From contig NC_053114.1 of NCBI RefSeq assembly GCF_010015445.1, positions 25,873,579 through 25,937,578 on the forward strand: DNA of 64,000 nucleotides. Reading direction: 5' to 3'. The DNA is from Perca fluviatilis. Lineage: Eukaryota; Chordata; Actinopteri; Perciformes; Percidae. Of the stretch, positions 1 to 49,897 are shown one piece after another. Each line of letters begins with the position of its first letter. Positions within the stretch are counted from its first letter, which is position 1. Made by a program: the position numbers and the translations under genes. A model generated the notes under the pieces. That model had not been told where the DNA came from, ran no database searches, and worked only from the letters and a program-made list of their open reading frames with translations.

Positions 1-3000
1 TGCTGCTTATCTGCTGGTGGTTGTGTGGGCACGCAGGAAAGACATCCAGGACTCAGCCAAGGTAATTCTCAGTAAAGACTTGCACCACTTTATGTTGATG
101 ATTTGAAATGCCAGACCAAATTGGGAAGTCTAATTCAGACGTTGCTCTTCACACATATTATATGAAATCCTTAAAGAGTCAGTACCACAGCAGAAAACCC
201 CCTTCAAAACTCTGCATTTGAGATGTCACTGTACTGTGTAAACTGCAGCATCCCTGTTCATGTTCAAATACTCATGTAAAGTACCAGTACTTTTATTAAA
301 TACCTGCTCTGACCTACTACAAAATGCACTCACATCAAAATACTAAAATATTTAAGCAGTCTATGATTTAAATGCCTTTCATTGCTTCATGTATCTTATA
401 TTTGACATTAAGTTGTATAGCATTCACTTTACGTCATTGAATTTACCTTTTTAAAAATGTGTCTTTGCATTCACTTGTAGGTCAAGATAACAATGCTTGA
501 GGATAATGACCGCTTGGCTGAGTATCGTTATATGCTGAACATCAGCACAGGGCATCGGCATGGTGCATCCACATCCTCTCAGGTCAGTAATGCCTGTTAA
601 AGCTCAGAGGAGACTCACAGAAACAAAACCCGTCTGCTGCTTCTGTTGGACAACATTTATGATGCCTACAACTCTGGGCATCTTGATTGACCTTTTTTGG
701 TTTTAGGTGACGATAATCCTGCTGGGCACGGAGGGAGAAAGTGAGCCCCACCACCTGACGGACCCTGAGAAGCCAGTGTTTGAGAGGGGTGGGGTGGACA
801 TGTTCCTGCTGACCACACACTTTTCGCTTGGAGATCTGCAGAGTATCAGGCTGTGGCACGACAACTCGGGAGCACACCCTGCATGGTACGGGTTAGAGGG
901 CAGGACGTGGTGATGTGACACCAAAGACGATTAAATCATGAAGGTAGTTTGTACTGTTGCTATAAGCACACAAGATAACTATTGATGTTACATGCAGGTA
1001 CGTCAACAAAGTAATGGTGCAGGATCTGGAAAGTGGTCAGAAATGGCACTTCCTGTGTAACTCCTGGCTGGCTGTTGATGTGGGAGAGTGCTCTCTGGAC
1101 AAGGTCTTCCCAGTAGCCACAGAGATGGATTTGAAAAGGTTTAGGTAAGACCGGCCATGGATCTGGTACATTAACAAGGAATCTGTAATTTATTATTTCT
1201 GAGCAATATTTCGTTTTTTTCCCCCCAATACTTCTTTCTAGTAACCTGTTCTTCATGAAGACAGCCAAGGATTTCCGGGACGGCCACATCTGGTTCTCTG
1301 TCATTAGTCGGCCTCCCTGCAGCACGTTCACACGTGTGCAGCGAGTGTCGTGCTGTTTTTCCCTGCTGCTGTGCACCATGCTGACCAGCATCATGTTTTG
1401 GGGCATCCCCACTGACCCCTCTGAGCAGACTATGGACCTGGGTAGGTAACAAACTTCAAAGCTTCAAAGCTTTCAAGACTCTAAATTACATCATTAAGAT
1501 GTAAAATTCGAATTATTTTACTATAGAATAGAATACTTTCAGATTTGTTCAAATCCAACTCTAATTCCCCCCATACAGAGATACAAAATATGTGATTATC
1601 CCTAGTGTTCAGCACTAGCCTGCTTTCTGTAATATCATGCAAACAAGAAAAAGTATTTGTAACAGGTTTTTACATTGAACTTTTGCATAGAGTATAACTG
1701 GGACAAGAGTGCTGAGGGTTTATGGATAGATGAGTATCCAAAATAATACAAATAAGGTCTGACTAAAAGAGTAACTTCACATCCATTTAAACTTCACTCT
1801 AAACACTTTGCTCTAAAATACTTTGCAGGTCACATCGAGTTCACCTGGCAACAGGTTATGATTGGCCTTCAAAGTTCAATCATCATGTTTCCCATCAATC
1901 TCCTTATCGTGAGTATCTTCAGAAACACTCGTCCCCGAGAGAGGGGGGCCAAAACGGACACGTCTAAACAAGGAAAGACTGGTCGAGTTTCTCCCTCACA
2001 GACTTCTTCCCCTCAGAAAGAGCTGAAAGATATCACACCAGACACTGTGATCAAGGTGAGGTATAACAGATATCCATATCAGTGATTTTGAAAGTGATAA
2101 TAACTCCATTGTTATACATGTCTAAAATGTTTAACATGGTTTCTCCATTAGGACATAAAGAGAATTGCTCAGTCACTCTCAAAGGCCATGAAGAGTCCAC
2201 TGCCTCCCCTGGAGCTCCGGCCTGGGCAGCAGGCGGACATCAACACTCTGCTGTCTCTGGTGGAGGACATCATTAGACAGCAGAACCGTGCGGCTGGAGA
2301 CTTCTACACTGACGCCTCCAAGAGGGATCGCTCGATGATTCTCAGTTTACGTGCAGTTAATCTACAAGGTAAACAGCATCATAAGCTTTACAACAGCTCT
2401 TGATATAATGTGTTTTACATTTTTATTGGCTGGTCCATTTGGAAGACCAGACTTATGAAGAAAAAAAAATAAGGCAATGAATTAATATAATGGCAATTTA
2501 CATGATTAACATGCATACAAATATAGAATCTATTAAAGGACAATTCTGGCTCAAAATTAACCTAGGGGTTAATAACATATGTGTACCGAGTCGACCGTTC
2601 TCTGGGATATGTTTTCATGCTAATCGAATGTGTCTCTAGCTTGAAACAAGATAGCGCAAACCGCTGATTAGCTTATAAAGCTAGTCATCGACTAGCTTTA
2701 TAAGCTAATCAGCGGTAGCATCAAAACATATGCCAGAGAACGGTCGACTTGGTAACATATTAACCCCTAGGTTCATTTTGCACCGGAATTGTCCTTTAAT
2801 ATCTAAAGATATATTCTGTATTTTATCTTTTTTCTGTCTCTTCAGGCTTTATTTTTTTTCAGCAGCGTTTTCCTCATGGCACTGGCTTGATGCATTTTAT
2901 CTATGATAAGCAGATATAAAAAATTATCAAGGATAATTATTTTCTTCAATATCAATTGAAAGATTGGATTAAGGTTTAGGACAAACTGTATCTTTTATTT

Positions 3001-6000
3001 TACATACAAACTATAAGGTTGTCAAGCAAACTCTCCTGATAGTCAGATACTTGTGATAGAGTAATCTGATGATGGTGATGTAATCTGTGATATTGTCAAT
3101 AGTCTAAACTATACCATACCATACCAAGCCATACCTTAGTTTTTAGATTGATTATGGCCTACAGTACCTGTGGTCTCGTTTGCATACTGAAAGACAAAAT
3201 AATGAATGCAACAACCTCGAAGAAAGTCCTGCTGAAGGAAAAATAAATTATGTTTAATGGAAATGTAATTGCTCTGAAATTGTAACAATTGTGTTTATTT
3301 TCTATTATAAAAAAGAAATCTCCCTGAATGAGAAATATGGGCATAATGCATTTGGCATCCTGAGTAATACAGATTTTTTGCGTGGACAGAAAACAGTGTG
3401 TGGACAAGCCCTGAGAAGACTTCAGATGAATTTCAGAAGAAGAGCAACAACAACAACAACAGTCGATACCTCTACAAGCAGCTGCGTCATGTTGAGAAGG
3501 AGCTGGGTTTGTTGGAACCTTCTCGTTTTCCAAACCCAGATAGCTACAACCGAGCCATGCAGCAAGTTCAGGGAATGAAGGGTCTTCTGGAGTTCCACCT
3601 TCCCTCGTCCAGCCTGGAAGGTGACCAGCTGGACCGCAGCCCCAGTCCAGTAGAGAGCATCATCGGAGACTCCACCAAGAAGTGCTGTCAAGGAGGGCTG
3701 CCGTGGTGGTTTGTGTTTGTTGGCTGGATACTGGTGATCGCAACCAGCGGTGTGTCAGGATACTTCACCATGATGTATGGGCTGACGTATGGGAAAGAGC
3801 GCTCTATAGGCTGGCTTATCTCCATGGTGGTCTCCTTCTTCGAGAGTCTCTTTATTACTCAACCTCTGAAGGCAAGTGCTCATACAGAGATAACATGGAT
3901 AGCATTGCAAATGTTTGGAAAGTCATTCATTAAGTGAGCTTGGGACGTTTCCAACCATTTTTTTTGTGTTTAATAAAATGTTCCTGTACTGATAGAAATA
4001 TTTCTGATGTACTAACTCAAAACATTACACTAAAGACATGCCAGCTTTAAATGGGTGATTCTTTGTTTGAAATTTGATATCGACGTGATTCTAAAGACGA
4101 GATTCATGCATACAATCGACAACTCTTGCCACATCCCACAACATGTTTGCAAATCTTTGGCCCATTAGAGACAATTTTAGTGTTTATTTATATAATAATA
4201 TTTGTTTACAGAGCACCTTTCAAAACCAAAGTCACAAAGTGCTTCATACAAAACAGCAAATTAAATCAACACATTCTAAAATCATTAGATTTTACATTGA
4301 AACAGATAAAACCAATTTCAGACATTTAAGATGAAATTAAATTAATTAAAAAAAGTAAAAATTAAAGAGACAAAAGACAATAAAATGAGGATAAGCTCTG
4401 TGATAAAAGTATGTCTTAAGATGACATTTAAAATGATGTATCAATAAATGATTACAATTCTATTTTGATTCAGCTGTAAGTATTTCTTTTTTTATAATTC
4501 TAGTTTTTATTATCAGATATATTGAGTTGCTTTATAAACATTTGCAAGGCTTTCTGGGTCCTCCACAGATGTACCTCCCAGTACTTCAGAACCTACATAC
4601 TGTATTTATAATACATTGAACGTCATGAGGTCCTCTGGTATTGAAGTCTAATAAATCTCACAGGTTCTTGGTTTTGCTGCTTTCTTCGCTCTTGTTCTGA
4701 AGAATGTTGACCAGGAGGAGTATGGAGAGCCTCAGATAGATGAGAGTCTGAGAAACACAGGTACCTTTTTTTCTCCATTTTTCCATTTTGTTGTAGTGTT
4801 TTGTGTGGAAAAAAATTAAACGTATGTAGTACAATATCCATTTCTCAGATGATCCTGATGCGGTGCGCGCAGCAAGAAGAGACAGCACATGTAGTTTCTA
4901 TCAGCCTCCACCTCCCACTGACATCGAGAGGATAAAGAACAACATGATTAAAGAACAGAAGGTCTTCGCCCTCATAAGGGAGATTCTTGGTAGGAGAACC
5001 ACTTTGGTACAACATAGGAAGTGATGTGATACGGTTTGATATGCTGATTTTAGATATTTGTTTTGTGATAAAGCCTACATGGGATTTATGTGGATGTTGC
5101 TGCTGGTGGCGTATGGTCAGAGAGATCCCAACGCTTACTTTCTGACCCAACACATTCGACAGAGCTTCGGCAAAGGGATCTCAGACAGTATGAGTATTCA
5201 GGATGTGTTCAACTGGGCAAACACAACTCTGCTGAGCAACCTGTTTGGAGAGCACCCAGGTCAGTATGTTGTGACTTTATTAACAAACAGTTCAACATTG
5301 AAAATGGACCACAGAAAGTTGGTGGACAGTCAGTGGTACAGGTTGTGCTTTTCAAGAAATAAAAAGTCTCCACGTCCTAAAGGTCAACAACGACTGCTTT
5401 TGCATTAACGTGTGAATCATCAATTTTATTTATAGTATCAAATCATAACAAGAGTTATGAGACTTTCCAGATAGAGTAGGTCTAGACAACACTACAATTT
5501 ACAAAGACCCAGTTATTTCCCACCAGCAAGCATTTGGTGCAACAGTGGTGAGGAAAACTTCCTTTTAGGCAGAAACCTCGGACGGACCCAGGCTCTTGGT
5601 GGGCGGCCATCTGTCGGTGCCGGTTGGGACACAGACACTGATACAGATATGCAGATATAGAGAAATATGATTCAAGTGTTGTTGTCTGCTATTAACAAAA
5701 TGGAAAACACATGCAAATTATTCAGTTGTCATCATTTGATAAATAAATACGTAGCTAATCTCAGTTTTTTGTTCATTTTGGCTTTGTTTGCCTGATGGAC
5801 ACTCGGGTCGTTGTATTGTAAAGCTCATTTTTTAAATGCAAGTAAATAAGAACCAAAATATAATTGAAATCCAATTAATTCAATTGATAATCCAAAACAA
5901 TTACAAATTTGATCTGACAATGAAATATTGGGAGTTGTGATGATGATAATATATTAAAGGATTTCCGAGTATTTCACATTTAAATGTTGGACTACATATG

Positions 6001-9000
6001 AAGATTTAATAATATCCCTTGTTCTTTTTGCTTTTAATATAATTTTTTACTTATATTAGAACCCTTTGAAATGCCTCAAATAAAACTCTCACTTGTGCCT
6101 TTGTTCCTTACTACTTATGCAGTGAAGTATAAAATCTGTTCCAACATTACCTGTCATTAACATTGTGTAAAAAGGCCTAGTGTGGTTCAAAGTATGGAGT
6201 TAGTTTTGACCAAAGCTACAATTTATTGGGACTGACTGGCAAATAATATGGACTGTTTTATCTGCAAAAAGGGGTTTTACAGAAAATAATGACCACTTTT
6301 GACTGATATTTCCTTTAAATGTGTTTGTTCTTGTTGCCTCATAATCTGTCACAGGATTCATCACGGATGGAAACTCCAAGCTGGTGGGTAACGCTCGTCT
6401 TCGCCAGGTGAGGGTGCATCAAAACTCGTGCCTTGTGGCTCCCTCCATGCAGCAGTCTGAGCGGGACTGTCACGCTCTGTACTCGTGGGAGTTGGAGGAC
6501 ATGGGCTCCTACAGTCCAGGCTGGAGCCACTCTGTGGGTGATAACGCCTCACTGAACCTTCACAGCCCATGGATGTACCAGTCCCAGGGTAAACTGAGGG
6601 CCTTCCCTATCTGGGGCAGCGTGATGCTCTACAGAGGAGGAGGGTTTGCGGTGGATCTGGGGCCAGATTTACAAAATTCTAGAAGGTAGGCAATGTGATA
6701 TATTAAGAGCCCACTGACATTATCTCAATAGATGATGACAGATGATGAAATATGAAATGATTAGTCTACTAATCAATTATTTGATTGACAGAAAATGAAT
6801 GTCACACATTTATAGGTTCCAGCTCCTTAAGTGTAAGGAATTTTCTGATAGCTTTTATACAAAACAATTAGATAACGGAAATAATTGTTAGTTGCAGTCT
6901 TACTCATGATGACAGGTGACAGCATAATTTATTTAATTTAAATTCAAATTTGTATGGTAAACAATATAAATTAATACTAATTAATACATGTTTAGATTAG
7001 TAAAAGTATTTTTATTTGCTTTAAACTCAAGCCTGAAATCACAAAAGTGTGCCACGCAGTTGCCCACTGCATCAGAACTAACTCTTTGTTGACATCAGGA
7101 CAGAATTGTGTTTTAAGGTATAATATTTACAAATCATATCATTTAACCATGTTGTTCTTTTTGTAGATCCCTTCAGTACCTTTATGACAACACCTGGTTT
7201 GATGTGTACACCCAAGCGGTCTTTGTTGAGTTCACTGTGTACAATGCCAACGTCAACCTCTTTTGCATTGTCACACTCATGCTAGAGACCACAGCCATAG
7301 GTAAGTAATCCATGTGCAGCTATTGTGTTGGAGCTGCACAGAACATGAACTGTTATAAGAATACTTTGTGTTTCCTCCAGGAGCTTTCCAGTTCCACAGT
7401 GAGCTGCAGGGTGTGCGTCTTTACCAGTCGACCGGTGGCCTCCACATCTTTGTTATGGCCTCTGAAGCCATCTACTTCCTCTTCATCATCTATTACATGT
7501 TTGTCCAGGTATGAATCCATTACACCTCAAATCTACTAACATCACTAGTGGTAACAATTTCTCACACAAACTTCTCTCCTGACAGGGAAAGCTGATTAAG
7601 CAGCAGAGATGGGCTTATTTCAAGAGTAAGTGGAACCTACTCGAGCTGGCGATTATCATCCTCAGCTGGAGCGCACTGTCTGTCTTCATCAAGAGGACTT
7701 TACTGGGAAAGCGGGACATAGAGTACTATCAAAACAACAAAGACCAGTAAGCAATAAGAATAACAAGACCCATACAAGTATATAATGAAGGGTTTTATCT
7801 TAACATTGGTATAAACGGCAGGTGTTTTCTGACTGTACGTCCATCTTGTATTCCAGCGCATCCTCTCTGCAGTACAGGAGATACTGTACCTTTTTCACTG
7901 TTTCACCAGTATGCAATAACTGTTGTGATAAATAGTAAGCACTCACTGACATACAACCTGAAAAATTTGGTTGATACAGAATATGTGTGAGAGAAATATT
8001 TGAGTTGTTTTCAAACAGCTTTTATAGTATACACTGTCTAAGTGGTAGCTAGTGAAAGCTGATCTTTTTGCTCAGACCAAATTAGACAAATTAGAAACTG
8101 TCTACTTTTATAATTAGCGTTATCTGACAAATGCTCTGAGAAAATACCTAGGGTTGCAAAGGGGCGAAAATTTTCCGGTAAATTTTCAGAAACTTTTGGA
8201 ATTTTGGAAACATTCCAATTTGGAAATATCCAGTTTATTCCCATTAATTCCCGTTTATTCCTGTTAATTCCCGGATTCCCATGGAAAGTTTCCAACTTTG
8301 AAAATTCCCAGAGTTTTGCAACCCTAAAAATACCTAATTTTAACCTTTGGAAATGAATACGAACACAGAATATCTGTTATTTGAATTCAATTTCAACTCA
8401 ATAAACAGGAAAGCATTACTGTGTCAACTATTATTTCCATAATCCATTTAAAACATTTTTTTAATAGATTGTCAAAACAATGCTCTGTACTCTCATGCTC
8501 TGTCTCCAGATACGCCAGTTTCCATGAAACGGCCAAGGCTGATGCGGTGCTGGGGTATCTGATTGCCTTCCTGGTGCTGTTGGCTACAGTCAAACTGTGG
8601 CACCTGCTGAGACTGAACCCAAAGCTGCACATGATCACAGCCACGCTGCAGCGAGCCTGGACTGATATCTCAGGCTTCCTGGTGGTCATGACCATCATGT
8701 TTCTGGCTTACTCCATCGCTGTGAGCAGTTTCCCACAGTTCAACATCAACATGCGGCTTGAGTCACTGCATTTCTCCCTATTTTATCTATACTTGGTGAA
8801 ATAGATTTTATTAATAACACAACTTTCTACTTTTCAGTCTAACCTGATGTATGGGTGGAAGCTGTACTCCTATCGGACTCTGCTGGATGCTGCACAGACC
8901 ATGGTCAGCCTACAGCTTGGCATTTTTAACTATGAAGAGGTTAGTATGAGACTATTATAACTGTACCACAGCAGATTATGACAGCTGGCTCTTCTTCAGT

Positions 9001-9455
9001 GTGTGTCTTCCTCTGATCCCTCAGGTTCTGAATTACAATCCAGTTCTTGGAGCTTTCCTCATCGGCTCCTGCATTGTGTTCATGACCTTTGTGGTGCTGA
9101 ACCTCTTCATCTCTGTCATTCTGGTGGCATTCAGTCAAGAGCAGATCCATCACAAGGTAACTCACCCATGCTGAGTCTGAAATGTCTTATTGTACACATG
9201 TTGTAGAAGAAGTGAGAGCTTACCATTATTGATAAATTAATACTCCTTGAGTTATGCATACTGTATTACTCACTGTTCTTGCAGCCATCAGAAGAGGATG
9301 AGATTGTGGACCTGATGCTGATGAAACTCTTCTGTTTGTTTGGACTTAAATGTAAGAAACAAGGTGGGGACTGCCTCAACGAGGGCCCAGTTGTTTCATC
9401 TGCTTCAAATAATGGAATCTCAACGATTTCTTCTGGGGATATGTATGAGGGTTGA
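1..9455 (+). CDS. pkd1l2: Polycystin-1-like protein, pkd1l2-type (3' part, 19 exons)
   Basis: Multi-pass membrane protein of the polycystin-1 family, thought to act as a receptor/channel subunit with PKD2-type partners. Exons read from the sequence: 1-61, 481-582, 707-885, 998-1144, 1242-1441, 1829-2055, 2152-2368, 3390-3871, 4664-4760, 4849-4989, 5074-5259, 6355-6685, 7167-7300, 7381-7508, 7586-7746, 8510-8720, 8838-8939, 9025-9156, 9285-9455. Phases agree throughout and give 1135 residues, stop TGA at 9453-9455. Order: end of TM1 (VVVWARRKD), PLAT, further helices to about eleven, TOP domain, pore. The segment from TM1 to the end fits human PKD1L2 (about 1110 residues there) better than PKD1. 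PKD1L3 is the alternative paralogue. No frameshift or premature stop is seen, so the gene looks intact here. GPS and N-terminal domains lie upstream of the window. The family call is secure; the exact paralogue is inferred. Confidence 0.85.
481..1441 (+). other. pkd1l2: PLAT domain exons of the polycystin gene
   Basis: Exons 2-5 encode the cytoplasmic PLAT (LH2) beta-sandwich that follows TM1 in polycystin-1 proteins. Visible family features are YMLNISTGHRHGASTSSQV at the start, the strand VTIILLGTEGE, LTTHFSLGDLQSIRLWHDNS in the middle and WYVNKVMVQDLESGQKWHF near the end. The residues after it (DFRDGHIWFSVISRPPCS) lead to the next helix, VSCCFSLLLCTMLTSIMFWG. PLAT domains generally bind lipid or membrane-associated protein; this role is family knowledge, not shown by the sequence. 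Exons 6-7 continue with a hydrophobic stretch and a charged cytoplasmic loop. Confidence 0.9.
2533..2799. mobile_element. TTAA-flanked palindromic MITE (259 bp)
   Basis: The element occupies 2537-2795 between direct TTAA copies (2533-2536 and 2796-2799). Ends are inverted: AGGACAATTCTGG against CCGGAATTGTCCT. The arms continue inward (AACCTAGGGGTTAATA with TATTAACCCCTAGGTT) and meet in a perfect 26-bp stem (2661-2686 with 2690-2715) around a 3-base loop. It has no coding capacity. TTAA target duplication is typical of the piggyBac superfamily; the assignment is an inference. It lies in intron 7 of the polycystin gene. Confidence 0.8.
3866..3877 (+). promoter_or_regulatory. GC-AG intron donor (non-canonical 5' splice site)
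   Basis: The exon ending CCTCTGAAG is followed by GCAAGT, not GT. The only frame that continues the protein (QPLK then VLGFAAFFALVLKN from 4664) needs the cut at AAG|GCAAGT. The nearby GT at 3876 would change phase and give a stop soon after 4664. AG|GCAAGT is the classical strong consensus for GC-AG introns. Confidence 0.8.
4165..4340. repeat. Degenerate fish retroposon 3'-tail-like repeat
   Basis: AT-rich stretch with the wording ttgtttacagagcacctttc and cacaaagtgcttcataca, which resembles the 3' tails of fish L2-type LINEs and derived SINEs. Recognised by pattern only. It sits in polycystin intron 8 (3872-4663), which otherwise shows nothing. Confidence 0.4.
5400..5650. repeat. Fish interspersed repeat in polycystin intron 11
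   Basis: Contains the blocks gaggaaaacttccttttagg, cagaaacctcggacggaccc and gggcggccatctgtcggtgc, a combination I recognise as a dispersed non-coding fish retroposon. Degenerate, without clear ends. The rest of the intron (5650-6354) is AT-rich and shows nothing else. Confidence 0.5.
8141..8334. mobile_element. hAT-like MITE with exact 8-bp target duplication
   Basis: The element at 8149-8326 (178 bp) begins TAGGGTTGCAAA and ends TTTGCAACCCTA, perfect 12-bp terminal inverted repeats. Both sides carry the identical 8-bp sequence AAAATACC (8141-8148 and 8327-8334). An 8-bp duplication is the mark of hAT-superfamily transposases. The interior is AT-rich with repeated TTCCC-type words and no reading frame. 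The exact duplication suggests a fairly young insertion. It lies in polycystin intron 15. Confidence 0.85.
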
Positions 9456-9880
9456 CATGTTCCCACAGAATGCTTTGCTTCAGTTTTTGCTTTTGTTTCT
9501 TTGTGACAGAATATTAGCCCTTGCAAGTCTGTAAGTTATTAGTGTTTCTCTCTACTTCTGCAGATCTGTCACTCTTATAGGTGAAGCTAAAACACTGAGA
9601 GAAAGTAGGAACTGAGGATGATCCTTATATTATGTTATTTATTACTAAATATTGTACAATTTGCTTTTATTCCATACAATAATTATTCGTGGATACTAGT
9701 GAAACATTGTATTTGCATAACTCTGACGAATCTATGACAGTTGCTTATAATTAAACAAGATCAAGCTTTTGTTATCACTCCATACGACTAGTAAAATACA
9801 TACAGTATATTGAGAACTTACGCTTAGACAACAAACACAAGGTGGCTGCATACAATAAAAGAGATAAAACTACAGTTCAG
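9456..9880 (+). other. 3' UTR of the polycystin gene with candidate poly(A) signal
   Basis: Sequence after the stop codon is AT-rich and without open frames. The first good AATAAA is at 9854-9859, about 400 bases after the stop. Further AATAAA words occur near 10490 and 10855, so the 3' end could be later. No transcript evidence is available. Confidence 0.5.
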
Positions 9881-10950
9881 GCATATGTTGCAACTACCTC
9901 TGGATGTTATCCGATACAACAAGATATAATTTTACTGTATGTATATAGTTAAAATAGATAGTAATGTGTAATATGATCTGGACATCTGTGAACCATAAAC
10001 ATTAGTATACACTTGATATCTATTGCCAGGTGCCTTCAAATGCCTTTTTACCATTTCAGTGTGTTGCTCCTGTAATTCACCTTTCGCTTTAATGTGCAAT
10101 GAAACTGAGTAGATGAATGGCTAGATGTTTAAATTTAATCAAGGGTCTGATTTACTATTATGAAGTATGTCAAATTATCACTATCTTCCAATCATTGCCA
10201 GTGTAGTCTGTTTCTAGTGCTAAACGTTTGGTGTCTGCCAACCATTGTTGTTGATCTCGTTTGTTTTGTGTTCTGTGATTTTGATTGAACGTATGTTCAT
10301 CTAAATTGCAGGGTGCAGGTGTTGTGTGTACATTTAATGTATAAGTACATGACCGTTAACACAAAGAGATATTGATAACTAAATGTAAAGGTCAGATGGC
10401 AACAAATGTCAGTATGCTAGTATGGATGGGTCGGCTGAGACAAGGCAAATAGGGAGGAGGTTCCAGGACACTTGAATACACCGGTGCTTGAAAATAAAAA
10501 TAAAAGACAGATGCACAGTAAAAACGGGGGCACTATTGATGCAAGGATTACTACTTGTGTGTACTGTACAGCAAAGTGCTAGACAAAGTTTGCATGGATT
10601 CAAACTGAATTAACTGGACGTAGGATTTTGCACAGGTAGAGTAATAATACAGAAGAATGAGACAATAATTTAGAGATAAATAAATACATTATAGATATAG
10701 GACATTCCCATGTAAATAATATTCAAATGTACAATCTGCACACATCGCATAGTCATACATATTTTTTATCCATTACTGAACGTAATCCACAACTATAGCC
10801 TACTGTATAAGCATCTTTCAGCGGACAGCCAGACACATTCTGGTGTATTCTTGTACAAATAAATGTAACTATAGTTTATTCAAAATAAATAAATGAGAAT
10901 ACAAAAGAAAAGAAATGCTGATGATTGTTAAGAGAACTCATATAATTATC
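9881..10950. other. Intergenic stretch, nothing recognised
   Basis: AT-rich spacer between the polycystin gene and nfat5. I see no convincing exon, RNA gene or bounded mobile element on either strand. A later poly(A) site of the upstream gene could extend into it. Confidence 0.6.
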
Positions 10951-10974
10951 TCGTTATTCGTAAATAAATGAATC

Positions 10975-11261
10975 CCGACGTGGTTTTTACGTATTGCGTC
11001 ATTAGTGTGGGCGTTGCTCTCGGTGTGAGCAGCTCGGGTAGTCTGCTCATAACAACATGCGTCGTAGGCGGACCGAGGGGGACTCACCAGCCAAGTGACA
11101 GCGGAGACGGTTAACCAGCTATAACGACAGGGTCAACTTAGTCTCTACAGTTGTCTCAACACAATATTGAAGTTTTTTGTGACAGTCAGAGAGAAAATAA
11201 TCTCGTTGAGTGACGTTATCTCACTTGAGGGTGTCTGGTTTCCTCAGTCTGAGGGATTGCG
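10975..11261 (+). promoter_or_regulatory. nfat5: nfat5 promoter / 5' leader region
   Basis: Base composition changes here from AT-rich to moderately GC-rich with several CpGs, directly upstream of the nfat5 start. TTGCGTCA at 10994-11001 resembles a C/EBP-ATF or CRE-like site. No TATA box is obvious. The transcription start is not determined; the first-exon UTR probably lies within this stretch. Confidence 0.5.
11056..11097 (+). CDS. Possible upstream ORF in the nfat5 leader (13 codons)
   Basis: ATG at 11056 opens a short frame, MRRRRTEGDSPAK, ending TGA at 11095-11097. That is 164 bases before the nfat5 ATG and in another frame. It would act only if transcription starts upstream of it. The basic start of the peptide is notable, but no function is claimed. 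Confidence 0.25.

Positions 11262-49897
<38,636 letters not shown>

Larger units (their letters stand above)
5074..9156 (+). other. pkd1l2: TOP (polycystin) domain and channel-like C-terminal helices
   Basis: Exons 11-13 encode the extracellular tetragonal opening domain between S1-like and S2-like helices. The conserved SMSIQDVFNWANTTLL, GNARLRQVRVHQNSC and WELEDMGSYSPGW blocks are visible, as is the YDNTWFDVYTQAVFVEFTVY strand region. Exons 14-18 hold the remaining helices: IFVMASEAIYFLFIIYYMFV, NLLELAIIILSWSALSVF, LIAFLVLLATVKLWHLL, FLVVMTIMFLAYSIA, and IVFMTFVVLNLFISVILVAF as the S6-like helix. The pore-loop sequence TMVSLQLGIFNYEEV has LGI where PKD2-type channels have LGD, so the acidic filter residue of PKD2 is absent at that position. 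The last exon adds a short acidic cytoplasmic tail (PSEEDEIVDLMLMKLF). Confidence 0.85.

Noticed and set aside
960..1452. 150- and 93-codon minus-strand frames opposite polycystin exons 4-5
   Set aside because: They are shadows of the plus-strand coding exons and read through splice sites; no similarity to known proteins.
3156..3389. Extra polycystin exon upstream of exon 8 (frame from 3291)
   Set aside because: Phase from exon 7 (one base) joins exon 8 at 3390 directly to give a continuous protein; the earlier sequence has the look of an intron end.
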